The position numbers and the translations under genes are program-made. This document shows positions 1-5,566 of a stretch of DNA of 14,644 nt, one piece after another; positions within the stretch are counted from its first letter, which is position 1; every line of letters starts with the position of its first letter. Below the pieces are notes generated by a model that searched no databases, was not told the DNA's origin, and saw nothing but the letters and a program-made list of their open reading frames with translations. The stretch is taken from the NCBI GenBank assembly GCA_041485905.1, contig JBGPKK010000113.1, positions 1 to 14,644 on the forward strand, in the 5' to 3' direction. The DNA comes from JAHFUI01 sp041485905. GTDB lineage: Bacteria; Acidobacteriota; Vicinamibacteria; Vicinamibacterales; CAVVIG01.

Positions 1-105
1 AAAGTGCTCAAGATCGCGCAGGAGCCGATCTCGCTCGAGACGCCGATCGGCGAGGAAGTGGATTCGCATCTGGGCGTTTTCATCGAGGACCGGCTGGTGT
101 TGTAG
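1..105 (+). CDS. rpoD: Primary sigma factor RpoD, internal fragment ending at an in-frame TAG
   Basis: This is the 3' part of a primary sigma-70 gene; its beginning lies left of the window. The first codons read KVLKIAQEPISLETPIGEE, the end of region 3.1 and the region 3.2 finger that reaches towards the RNA polymerase active site. The frame stops at TAG 103-105, but sigma-70 homology continues in the same frame immediately after it (AEAVINLNLKEQTESVLK, then region 4), so this and the next entry are one gene cut by a nonsense codon, with no frameshift. Just before the stop, conserved acidic residues are replaced: EEVDSHLGVF where families usually have an acidic residue at each V. Primary sigma factors are essential, so either the bases here are wrong, this is a second decaying copy, or the stop is tolerated. 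The family call is very safe; the intactness of the gene is not. Confidence 0.85.
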   Translation, partial: KVLKIAQEPISLETPIGEEVDSHLGVFIEDRLVL

Positions 106-153
106 TGGGCCGAGGCTGTCATCAACCTGAATCTCAAGGAGCAGACCGAGTCG

Positions 154-366
154 GTGCTCAAGACGCTCACGCCGCGCGAAGAGCGGGTGATCAAGATGCG
201 CTTCGGCGTCGGGGACGGCAGCGAGCACACGCTCGAGGAGGTCGGCCAGAGTTTCGCCGTCACCCGCGAGCGAATCCGCCAGATCGAAGCCAAGGCGCTG
301 CGCAAGCTGCGTCATCCGTCAAGGTCTCGAAAACTTCGAGCATTCCTTGAAGGAAGGACGACATAA
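154..366 (+). CDS. rpoD: RpoD C-terminal part (sigma region 4), downstream of the in-frame stop
   Basis: This piece encodes sigma-70 region 4, which contacts the -35 element and the beta flap. The sequence shows LTPREERVIKMRFG (region 4.1), the helix-turn-helix TLEEVGQSFAVTRERIRQIE (region 4.2) and the C-terminal signature KALRKLRHPSRSRKLRAF, ending FLEGRTT. The sigma-like frame is open from base 106, directly after the TAG. The first GTG in it is at 154, which would make a 70-aa free region 4 protein, but I see no strong ribosome binding site before it. Region 4 itself looks fully conserved, which argues against a long-dead pseudogene. I infer that in the living cell this is normally the tail of one continuous RpoD, and that the separate start at 154 is only nominal. 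The gene ends 16 bp before the tRNA. Confidence 0.75.
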   Translation: MLKTLTPREERVIKMRFGVGDGSEHTLEEVGQSFAVTRERIRQIEAKALRKLRHPSRSRKLRAFLEGRTT

Positions 367-382
367 CAATTACACTTCCCTT

Positions 383-458
383 GGGCCCATAGCTCAACGG
401 TTAGAGCCGCCGGCTCATAACCGGCTTGTTCCAGGTTCGAGTCCTGGTGGGCCCACCA
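383..458 (+). tRNA. tRNA with CAT anticodon (elongator Met, or Ile2)
   Basis: The complete cloverleaf can be drawn by hand. The acceptor stem is GGGCCCA (383-389) with TGGGCCC (448-454); the discriminator is A455 and CCA is encoded (456-458). The D stem is GCTC/GAGC. The anticodon stem is GCCGG/CCGGC around the loop CTCATAA, anticodon CAT. The variable loop is 5 nt (TTGTT) and the T arm is CCAGG TTCGAGT CCTGG. The first pair is G-C and the anticodon stem lacks the three G-C pairs of initiator tRNA, so this is not tRNA-fMet. A CAT anticodon of this type is either elongator tRNA-Met or the lysidine-modified tRNA-Ile2; I cannot decide which from the sequence alone. The gene begins only 16 bp after rpoD and may share its transcript. 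Confidence 0.96.
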
Positions 459-541
459 ACCTTCGCTCGCGGATCGGGCGAAGGTTGCGCGCCGAAGCCG
501 CGACGCGGCGAAGGCGGGCCCGCTGTGCGAGCTTCGGTTGG
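458..541. repeat. Nested palindromes just after the tRNA
   Basis: The stretch is almost all inverted repeats. AACCTTCGC (458-466) pairs perfectly with GCGAAGGTT (478-486), and its first base is the last base of the tRNA CCA. Then CCGAAGC (492-498) pairs with GCTTCGG (531-537). Inside that pair are the hairpin GCCGC/GCGGC (497-509) and the palindrome GCGGGCCCGC (514-523). No open frame of interest is present. It resembles a REP-type mobile palindrome, or an RNA-processing structure at the tRNA 3' end; which one is unknown. Confidence 0.6.
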
Positions 542-561
542 CAAGCCATGGGACGATTCAA

Positions 562-587
562 GGCTCCGCGACAGCGGGGCCTTTTTT
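562..587 (+). terminator. Rho-independent terminator after the tRNA
   Basis: GGCTCCGC (562-569) pairs with GCGGGGCC (574-581) through 8 bp, one of them a G-T pair, around the loop GACA. Six T residues (582-587) follow directly. This is a textbook intrinsic terminator for the rpoD/tRNA transcript. It lies 30 bp before the next start codon. Confidence 0.85.
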
Positions 588-617
588 GTCACGGCGATAT
601 AGAATGATGCCCACCGA

Positions 618-1373
618 ATGCATCCGGACCTGGAACGCGTGATCGCGCTGCAGCAACTGGACACGACGGCAGACGCTGCCCGGCGCCGGCTCGCCGACCA
701 ACCTGAGCGCGAGAAGGCGCTCGAAGCACGACTTGAAGCCGTACGCGTCCGCGTCGCCGCCACCAAAGCCCAGCTCGCCGAGAATCACAGCGCGCGGCGC
801 GCGCTCGAGAAAGACGTCGCCCTGCACCAGGGACGCCTATCGAAGTTCCGCGACCAGTTGATGGCCGTGAAGACAAACGTCGAGTATCAGGCGGTGCAGA
901 AGGAGATGGCGTTCGCACAGGGCGAGGTCAAGACCATCGAGGACAAGGTCCTCGAACGGATGCTCGAAGCCGACGATATCGCGTCGGCGGTCAAGCGCGC
1001 GGAGGCGGATCTGGCGGCCGAGCAGAAGGCGGTGGATGCGGATCGCCGCACGATGACCGCGGAGCACGGTGAGCTGCAGACCTCACTCGAACGGATGGAA
1101 GCCGAACGCGCCAAGCTCGTGGCGGCGCTCGACCGGCAGATCCTCGCCACGTTCGAGTCGGTCGCGCGCAAACGCAACGGCATCGCCGTCGCCGAGGCAC
1201 GCGACGGCATCTGCACGATCTGCCACGTCCGCCTGCGCCCCCAGGTGTTCAACACCGTGCGTCGCAACGACGGCATCATTCAGTGCGACAGCTGCAACCG
1301 CATCCTCTACTTCGTGCAGGCTCCGTCGGCCAACGCGGCCACGCCCAACGACGTCAGTCAACCCGCGCAGTAA
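618..1373 (+). CDS. Coiled-coil C4 zinc-ribbon protein (CT398/DUF164 type)
   Basis: A 251-aa protein with two parts. Residues about 5-180 are charged and rich in A, E, K, L and R with heptad character, as in a long antiparallel coiled coil. Residues about 195-235 are a C4 zinc ribbon with C199-x2-C202 and C223-x2-C226 (CTICHVRLRP, then QCDSCNRILY). The C-terminal 18 residues are low in structure. This is the architecture of the CT398/DUF164 family, widespread and poorly understood; a role as a chaperone- or nucleic acid-related adaptor has been suggested for relatives. The ATG at 618 gives the expected MHPDLERVIALQQLD beginning, although no clear ribosome binding site precedes it. The RNase HI-like gene starts 27 bp downstream, and this pairing also occurs elsewhere, suggesting a shared nucleic acid-related role. 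The family call is confident; the function is not known. Confidence 0.85.
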   Translation: MHPDLERVIALQQLDTTADAARRRLADQPEREKALEARLEAVRVRVAATKAQLAENHSARRALEKDVALHQGRLSKFRDQLMAVKTNVEYQAVQKEMAFAQGEVKTIEDKVLERMLEADDIASAVKRAEADLAAEQKAVDADRRTMTAEHGELQTSLERMEAERAKLVAALDRQILATFESVARKRNGIAVAEARDGICTICHVRLRPQVFNTVRRNDGIIQCDSCNRILYFVQAPSANAATPNDVSQPAQ

Positions 1374-1374
1374 C

Positions 1375-1392
1375 GGTTCAGAACCCTGAACC
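1375..1392 (+). repeat. Perfect small hairpin between the zinc-ribbon and RNase H genes
   Basis: GGTTCAG (1375-1381) and CTGAACC (1386-1392) form a perfect 7-bp stem around AACC, starting two bases after the stop codon. No T-tract follows, so it is probably not a terminator. It contains GAACCCTGA, which recurs inverted at 12889-12897 in the large repeat region before ftsW. Confidence 0.5.
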
Positions 1393-1400
1393 CGGTCATC

Positions 1401-1841
1401 GTGACCCCTGAATCCCGAATTGTCGCGTATATCGACGGGGGCGCTCGCGGCAACCCCGGCCCCGCAGGCTACGGCGTCCGTATCGAGCGGACCGACGGCA
1501 CGCTCGTCGAGGAATTCGGCGAATCGATTGGCGTGGCGACCAACAACGTCGCTGAGTATAGGGCGCTCCTCGCGGCACTCGAGTGGGCTCGCGCCCATGG
1601 GCACCGCGCGGTTCACATCCGCTCGGATTCGCTCTTGCTCGTCCAGCAGATGCTGGGGAACTACAAAGTGAAGCACGCCGGCCTTCAGCCGCTGTACGCC
1701 AAGGCTCGCGTGCTCGCGCACGACATCGGTCGCGTCACGTTCCAGCACGTCGGCCGATCGCTCAACGCGCACGCCGATCGGCTCGCCAACACGGCGATGG
1801 ATGAGGTCGGGCAAAGGGCGGACGGCGAAACCGAGGGGTAA
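1401..1841 (+). CDS. Ribonuclease HI family protein
   Basis: A 146-aa protein of the RNase H fold, of the short bacterial/archaeal class that lacks the basic protrusion of E. coli RNase HI. The four metal-binding acidic residues are visible: D12 in AYIDGGARGNPGPAG, E52 in NVAEYRALL, D76 in RSDSLLLV and D126 in NAHADRLAN. Such enzymes cut the RNA strand of RNA-DNA hybrids, for example at R-loops or replication primers, in the cytoplasm. The start is GTG at 1401; the next in-frame candidates would remove the first strand that carries D12. It is likely cotranscribed with the zinc-ribbon gene 27 bp upstream. The last dozen residues are acidic and G-rich and are not part of the fold. I leave the symbol empty because rnhA is normally used for the longer form. 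Confidence 0.9.
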   Translation: MTPESRIVAYIDGGARGNPGPAGYGVRIERTDGTLVEEFGESIGVATNNVAEYRALLAALEWARAHGHRAVHIRSDSLLLVQQMLGNYKVKHAGLQPLYAKARVLAHDIGRVTFQHVGRSLNAHADRLANTAMDEVGQRADGETEG

Positions 1842-1857
1842 CGCTTCACAGTCGCTT

Positions 1858-1883
1858 CGCCTTGGCTCAATAAGCTCAAGGCG
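1858..1883. terminator. Hairpin at the convergent end of the RNase H and pgeF genes
   Basis: CGCCTTG (1858-1864) pairs perfectly with CAAGGCG (1877-1883). Inside, GCT (1865-1867) pairs with AGC (1873-1875) if T1876 is bulged, leaving the loop CAATA. It lies between converging genes and covers the pgeF stop codon. No T-tract follows on either strand, so it is at best a weak bidirectional terminator or an RNA end-protecting structure. Confidence 0.4.
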
Positions 1884-2706
1884 GGTATCGGTTACGCGTG
1901 CGAATCGCAGCAGCCATCCGTCCTGCCGCCGACCCCTCTCGCCGATACGAGCAGAACGCGGCAGCGTGGCTGGCCGTACACAGCTCCGCGAGGAAGATCC
2001 GATCCTCCCGCACGCCCGCCGATCGAAGCTGATCCCGCGCGGCCGTCCACATGTCGAAGAACCAGCGGCCGTCGCGCGCGCCGTGGCGCATGCCGTCCAT
2101 CGAAGGATTCGTCGCCGAGGAGCGGGCCTCGGTGGTCAACCACCGCGCCAGCTCCGAGTCGCTGAATCCCTCTGCCGCAAAGCGATCCCGGACGTTGCGG
2201 CCGACTTCGTAGCAGCATGGTCCGATCGCCGGCCCGATGGCGACGACGAGGTTCGGCGGCTGACTGCCAAACGCACGCCCCATCGCCTCGACCGTCGCCA
2301 GCGGGACGCGCTCGGCCAGGCCTCGCCACCCGGCGTGAGCGGCCGCGACCGCGCCGGTGCGCGAATCGGCCACGAGCAGCGGCACACAGTCCGCTGTCTG
2401 GATGCTGAGCGCGACCGTGGGATCATCGCTCGCGAGAATGTCGGCGTCCGCGTGCGCGACCATCGGCTGTCCCGCGCGCTGGATGACGACGCTGGCGCCA
2501 TGAACCTGATGCACGCGGAGCAATCCGTCCGACTCGACGTCCATCGCCCGGGCGACATCGTTCCAGCTCGAGAGGTCGCCGGCGGCAGACGCGGAACCGA
2601 GCGGCCACTCCCGAGTGGTGAAGACGTGGCGGGCGACTTGTTCGAGCGGCCGGCACACGAGCGCCGCACCGGCGACCGCCTGTCTCCACTCGAACGCGTC
2701 ACTCAT
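1876..2706 (-). CDS. pgeF: PgeF/YfiH family purine nucleoside phosphorylase (laccase domain)
   Basis: A 276-aa protein of the YfiH/DUF152 family, once called polyphenol oxidase. Members act on purine nucleosides (adenosine deaminase and phosphorylase activity). In E. coli the protein also prevents misincorporation in peptidoglycan peptides, hence peptidoglycan editing factor. The metal-site residues are present: H69 in VHQVHG, C107 in QTADCVPLL and H124 in AAAHAGWRG. The C-terminal signature FCSYRREGSAAGRMAAAIR is also there. The frame is open up to 2844, but the start at ATG 2706 (MSDAFEWRQ) gives the family length; the longer version would run into acpS on the other strand. It stands alone on the minus strand, divergent from acpS and convergent with the RNase H gene. 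The enzyme family is sure; the physiological role in this organism is inferred. Confidence 0.9.
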   Translation of the reverse strand: MSDAFEWRQAVAGAALVCRPLEQVARHVFTTREWPLGSASAAGDLSSWNDVARAMDVESDGLLRVHQVHGASVVIQRAGQPMVAHADADILASDDPTVALSIQTADCVPLLVADSRTGAVAAAHAGWRGLAERVPLATVEAMGRAFGSQPPNLVVAIGPAIGPCCYEVGRNVRDRFAAEGFSDSELARWLTTEARSSATNPSMDGMRHGARDGRWFFDMWTAARDQLRSAGVREDRIFLAELCTASHAAAFCSYRREGSAAGRMAAAIRTRNRYPP

Positions 2707-2734
2707 AGACACACAGGCACAAAGCAAGAATACT
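2706..2734 (+). promoter_or_regulatory. Candidate sigma-70 promoter for acpS
   Basis: TAGACA (2706-2711) and AATACT (2729-2734) are separated by 17 bp and resemble -35 and -10 boxes. Transcription from about 2741 would place the GTG of acpS (2744) within three or so bases of the RNA end, making a nearly leaderless message. The match is imperfect, and the -35 box touches the pgeF start codon. Confidence 0.25.
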
Positions 2735-2743
2735 GGATGGGTT

Positions 2744-3127
2744 GTGCCACACATCATCGGGCTCGGACTCGACGCGACCGACATCGACCGCATCGAGGCG
2801 ACGATCTCCCGATACGGCGACCGTTTTCTGCAGCGGATCTTCACGCCCGGCGAGATCGCGTACTGCAGCAGGCGACGCGTTGCGGCGATTCATTTCGCCG
2901 CCCGCTTCGCCGCGAAAGAAGCGGCGATGAAAGCGTTGGGGACCGGTCATTCGCAGGGCGTGCTGTGGCGCGACATCGAGGTCGTCCGTCACGCTGGTCC
3001 GCCGCAACTGCACTTTCATGGCGGTGCCGGGCACCGGCTTAGCGCAATTGGTGGCCGCTCGTCGCTGCTGACCATTACCCATTCCGACGATCTGGCGATC
3101 GCCCAGGTCCTGATTCTGGGACCTTGA
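2744..3127 (+). CDS. acpS: Holo-[acyl-carrier-protein] synthase
   Basis: AcpS transfers the 4'-phosphopantetheine arm from coenzyme A to the serine of apo-ACP, activating it for fatty acid synthesis in the cytoplasm. With the GTG start at 2744 the protein has 127 aa, close to the usual 120-126. Motifs: GLGLDATDIDRIE with the Mg-binding D10, the FTPGEIAYC segment, then FAARFAAKEAAMKALGTG with E59 and K63. The C-terminal strand LTITHSDDLAIAQVLI replaces the common SISH form with THS. The frame is open upstream to 2615, but that part lies opposite pgeF and looks non-native, so GTG 2744 is preferred even though no clear ribosome binding site precedes it. It is divergent from pgeF with a 37-bp gap. 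Confidence 0.92.
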   Translation: MPHIIGLGLDATDIDRIEATISRYGDRFLQRIFTPGEIAYCSRRRVAAIHFAARFAAKEAAMKALGTGHSQGVLWRDIEVVRHAGPPQLHFHGGAGHRLSAIGGRSSLLTITHSDDLAIAQVLILGP

Positions 3128-3146
3128 GCAATCGCCGCCCTCGCGC

Positions 3147-3163
3147 AACGCCGGTTGGCGTTT
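3147..3163 (+). terminator. Possible weak terminator after acpS
   Basis: AACGCC (3147-3152) and GGCGTT (3157-3162) make a perfect 6-bp stem around GGTT, followed by only one further T. It lies 20 bp after the acpS stop. The hairpin is real on paper; termination is doubtful because the T-run is so short. The rest of the 195-bp gap (3128-3322) holds no gene I can support. Confidence 0.35.
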
Positions 3164-3307
3164 CCGTCGGCGCCTGCATCCCTCCCGATCGGGCCATTCA
3201 ATCCTTCCGCGCCAAACGCCATTCCCTACTGCGGGTTACAGCCACGCGTCCGCACGTCTGAGCCGGCATCCGTCTTGATGATGATTCGACCCGTTGCACC
3301 CGTCATT

Positions 3308-3315
3308 GGGAAGGA
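3308..3315 (+). promoter_or_regulatory. Strong ribosome binding site that fixes the start of the 101-aa gene
   Basis: GGGAAGGAG-type Shine-Dalgarno sequence, seven bases before ATG 3323. It is the clearest such site on the plus strand of the window and decides the start against a longer open frame from 3155. Confidence 0.8.
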
Positions 3316-3322
3316 GACCGCT

Positions 3323-3628
3323 ATGACTGTCAAGATTACGCCGAACGACAAGGGCAACCCTCCGGGAAAAGTCGCTGAAGCCGAATTGCATTTCACGGAA
3401 GGGCCGCTCGAGGGCCTCAAGCTTATCGGCTTCGCCATCTGGGAACGGCGCGGCGGCGCGGGCGGCTACAACGTCACGTTCCCTGCTCGCTCGTACACGG
3501 TCAACGGCGACCGACGCAGCTTCGCGCTGCTCCGGCCGATTGTCGACACCACGGCGCAGAACCTCGTGCGCGAACTCATTCTGCAGGCGTATCAGGAGTA
3601 CGAGGAACGCGCCGCCATCGCGACGTAG
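3323..3628 (+). CDS. Conserved-looking small protein of unknown function, SpoVG-like layout
   Basis: I do not recognise a named family. The 101-aa product starts at ATG 3323, with a strong ribosome binding site, and has no signal peptide or membrane segment. It begins MTVKITPNDKGNPPGKVAEA, continues with beta-like stretches (ELHFTEGPLEGLKLIGFAIW, then a G-rich turn, then VTFPARSYTVNGDRRSFALL), and ends in a helix (TAQNLVRELILQAYQEYEER). The order of a turn, a strand with FPAR-x-Y-x-VNG, RPI and a final helix recalls SpoVG (MPSRK, HPI, C-terminal helix), a small RNA/DNA-binding regulator. That is a resemblance only and could be chance. The strong translation signal suggests good expression. 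It sits alone between acpS and a convergent radical SAM gene. An extended start at 3155 would add a proline-rich, coding-unlike segment, and I reject it. Confidence 0.8.
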   Translation: MTVKITPNDKGNPPGKVAEAELHFTEGPLEGLKLIGFAIWERRGGAGGYNVTFPARSYTVNGDRRSFALLRPIVDTTAQNLVRELILQAYQEYEERAAIAT

Positions 3629-3637
3629 CGTCGTGAC

Positions 3638-3655
3638 GTCCGGCTTTAACCGGAC
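3638..3655. repeat. GTCCGG...CCGGAC palindrome, possible bidirectional terminator
   Basis: GTCCGG (3638-3643) and CCGGAC (3650-3655) are perfect inverted arms around CTTTAA. The element lies between the convergent 101-aa gene and the radical SAM gene, and its last base is also the last base of the radical SAM stop codon (TAG on the minus strand). It is nearly identical to 11719-11736 (GTCCGGCTTTAGCCGGAC), with A for G at one place, so it belongs to a dispersed family. Confidence 0.7.
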
Positions 3656-5400
3656 TACGAGATGACCGGCAGCAAGCGTGCGTTTTCCTGCTGCCTCTTC
3701 GGTGGGAGCGTCCATTCCTCGCGCAGGCCCTTGGCGAACTCCGCCTGGAAAAAGGACGCCTTCATGCCGCCGTCGATGATGTCCCAGGGAAGCACGGCGT
3801 CGTGCGAGCGGTCGCGGAAGATGTAAAAGTCCGCGTCGATGCCGGCTTCGGCGACCGCGGCCCGCCATTGCTGGCCGTTGCGCCCGGCCGCTTCGATCAC
3901 GGGCGCCACCCGGCGATCGCCGAGGGAGAGCAGCGCTTGATAGTAGGAGTGCCGTTCCGACTTGATGTTGAAGTACACGTTGTCGAGGCCGGCGGTCAGG
4001 CTGCGCAGCCGTTTGATCTTGTGGTCGACGACAGCCGGATCTTCCATGGGCAGCCACTGGTAGGCCGTCCCCGGCTTGGGCACCAGCGGGTTCACGCTGC
4101 CGATGATTCGGCCGATCTGGCCACGTCCGCGCGCGTGCTTCAGCATGCACTCGCGCAGTTGAATCGTCAGATCGCGAATCGCGACAAGGTCTTCGTCGGT
4201 TTCGGTCGGGAGGCCGATCATGTAGTACAGCTTCAGGTTCTCGATGCCGCTGGCGAAGATCAGCTCCGCGCGATCGAGGATCTCGTCGTTCGTGACTGTT
4301 TTGTTGATCACCCGGCGCAGGCGATCGGAGCCGGTTTCGGGTGCGATCGTAATCGTCCGTTCGCCGCTCTCGCGCAGCACGCGAACGATCGGCTCGGTGA
4401 GATCATCGAGGCGGAGCGAGGCCGGGCTAATCGAATAGCCCATCTCCTTGAGGCGCGCCAGAATCCGTTCGATGTCGGGGTGATCGCAGAGCGCGATGGA
4501 TACCAACCCGACGCGCGCCGCGTGGGGCCGCGCGGCCGCAGCAATATCGAGGATGCGCTCGGTCGGGAACGCGCGAACCGGCAGGTAGTTGTAGCCCGCC
4601 CAGCAAAAGCGGCAGAGGTTGGCACAGCCTCGGACGACCTCGATCAGGAGTCGCGACCCGAATTCGGTGTCGGGCGTGAAGATGCTCGTCGCCGGCGGAT
4701 CGACGGCTTCCGTGGTTTTCAGCGCCGCTTTTCGAACCGGTACCGGAGCGTCCACGCCGGGAACCGTCGCGTAACCGGCCAATGTGCCGTCGGGCGCGTA
4801 CTGAGGCTCGTAAAACCGCGGAATGTAAAAGCCGCGCTCGGTCGCCAGGAGGCGCAAGAGATCGTCGCGACTGGTCGCCGCCGACAGCGCGCGATCGAAC
4901 GCGGGAATGAGCGCCTCGCCCTCGCCGGCCGCGATCACGTCCGCAAACGGCGCCAGCGGCTCGGGATTGACGAACGTCACCGCGCCGCCGACGACGATCA
5001 GTGGGTGGCGTGTGTCGCGCTCGGCCGCACGCCCCGGAATCCCGGCCAGGCGCAGCAGCGTGAGGACGTTCACGTAGTCCCATTCGAAGGAGACCGAAAA
5101 CGCGAACACGTCGAAGTCCGCCACCGGCGTTTGTGATTCGAGCGTAACGAGCGGCGTCTTCGAGGCGAGCGCTTCCGCAAGCTCCTGCTTGGGGGGCAGG
5201 AAGACGCGTTCGCACACGATATTGTCGTGCGCGTTCAGCAGACGGTACACCGTCTGGAAGCCGAGGTTCGACATCGCGACCCAGTACGTGTTCGGGAACG
5301 CGAGGGCGATGCGCACACGCCCGCCGTGCGGCTTGCGGACGTAGCCGATTTCTTTCGACAGGATTTCGAGTGCGCGTTCCCGTTGTGCCCAGGACGTCAT
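3655..5400 (-). CDS. Radical SAM protein with N-terminal B12-binding-like domain (TIGR03960-like)
   Basis: A 581-aa protein. Residues about 30-165 look like a cobalamin-binding Rossmann domain (RIALAFPNTYWVAMSNLGFQ, FDVFAFSVSFEWDYVN, LIVVGGAVTFVNPEPLAPF). The radical SAM core follows, with the [4Fe-4S] ligands C259-x3-C263-x2-C266 in VRGCANLCRFCWAGY and later IAPETGSDRLRRVINK and GLPTETDEDL. This matches the uncharacterised TIGR03960 radical SAM family; the substrate is unknown to me. In many genomes its C-terminal or downstream partner is a DUF2344 (TIGR03936) domain followed by an RNase E/G gene; neither is visible here, since the protein ends soon after the core and the next gene converges. 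The start is ATG 5400. It follows ftsZ in the same direction after 166 bp and may be the last gene of the dcw transcript or have its own promoter. Confidence 0.88.
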   Translation of the reverse strand: MTSWAQRERALEILSKEIGYVRKPHGGRVRIALAFPNTYWVAMSNLGFQTVYRLLNAHDNIVCERVFLPPKQELAEALASKTPLVTLESQTPVADFDVFAFSVSFEWDYVNVLTLLRLAGIPGRAAERDTRHPLIVVGGAVTFVNPEPLAPFADVIAAGEGEALIPAFDRALSAATSRDDLLRLLATERGFYIPRFYEPQYAPDGTLAGYATVPGVDAPVPVRKAALKTTEAVDPPATSIFTPDTEFGSRLLIEVVRGCANLCRFCWAGYNYLPVRAFPTERILDIAAAARPHAARVGLVSIALCDHPDIERILARLKEMGYSISPASLRLDDLTEPIVRVLRESGERTITIAPETGSDRLRRVINKTVTNDEILDRAELIFASGIENLKLYYMIGLPTETDEDLVAIRDLTIQLRECMLKHARGRGQIGRIIGSVNPLVPKPGTAYQWLPMEDPAVVDHKIKRLRSLTAGLDNVYFNIKSERHSYYQALLSLGDRRVAPVIEAAGRNGQQWRAAVAEAGIDADFYIFRDRSHDAVLPWDIIDGGMKASFFQAEFAKGLREEWTLPPKRQQENARLLPVIS

Positions 5401-5566
5401 GATTGGAAAAAATTACGCCAAGGCTGTCCGGCCGTTGCTGCTCAGACGTCGGCGTTCCCGGGTGCCGTGGATCTATCTACTTTACCACCGGGGTCGCGGA
5501 TCGACTGCCTGAGCTGGCCCAACGCCTGCCGGCGTGCGCGGCCGGTCGAACACGAAAGGACGGACG
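5401..5566 (-). other. ftsZ to radical SAM intergenic region
   Basis: These 166 bp hold no gene. On the minus strand the sequence ends GGCGTAATTTTTTCC just before the radical SAM start. The six T residues are preceded only by weak GCC/GGC pairing, so I do not call a terminator. Whether the radical SAM gene has its own promoter cannot be settled by eye. Confidence 0.5.

Noticed and set aside
105..350. 81-aa open frame starting at GTG 105 within rpoD
   Set aside because: It is an out-of-frame shadow of the sigma region 4 coding sequence, with no family-like content.
347..375. Promoter for the tRNA (TTGAAG, 17 bp, TTACAC)
   Set aside because: The spacing is right but the -10 box matches poorly. 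Cotranscription with rpoD is as likely.
598..605. TATAGAAT as a -10 box for the zinc-ribbon gene
   Set aside because: No matching -35 box lies at the right distance, as the terminator stem and T-run occupy it. Too weak to list.
2707..2844. Extended N-terminus of pgeF (46 more residues)
   Set aside because: It would overlap acpS on the opposite strand, and the added residues do not fit the family. ATG 2706 gives the normal length.
1801..3042. 413-aa plus-strand open frame
   Set aside because: It is an R- and H-rich shadow opposite pgeF and out of frame with acpS, typical of high-G+C antisense frames.
3155..3322. Longer N-terminal extension of the 101-aa gene
   Set aside because: The extension is P/A/S-rich and coding-unlike, has no ribosome binding site at its start, and overlaps the hairpin after acpS. 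The strong site before ATG 3323 decides the start.
5401..5440. Terminator of ftsZ before the radical SAM gene
   Set aside because: There are six T residues on the minus strand, but the pairing before them is only about 3 bp.
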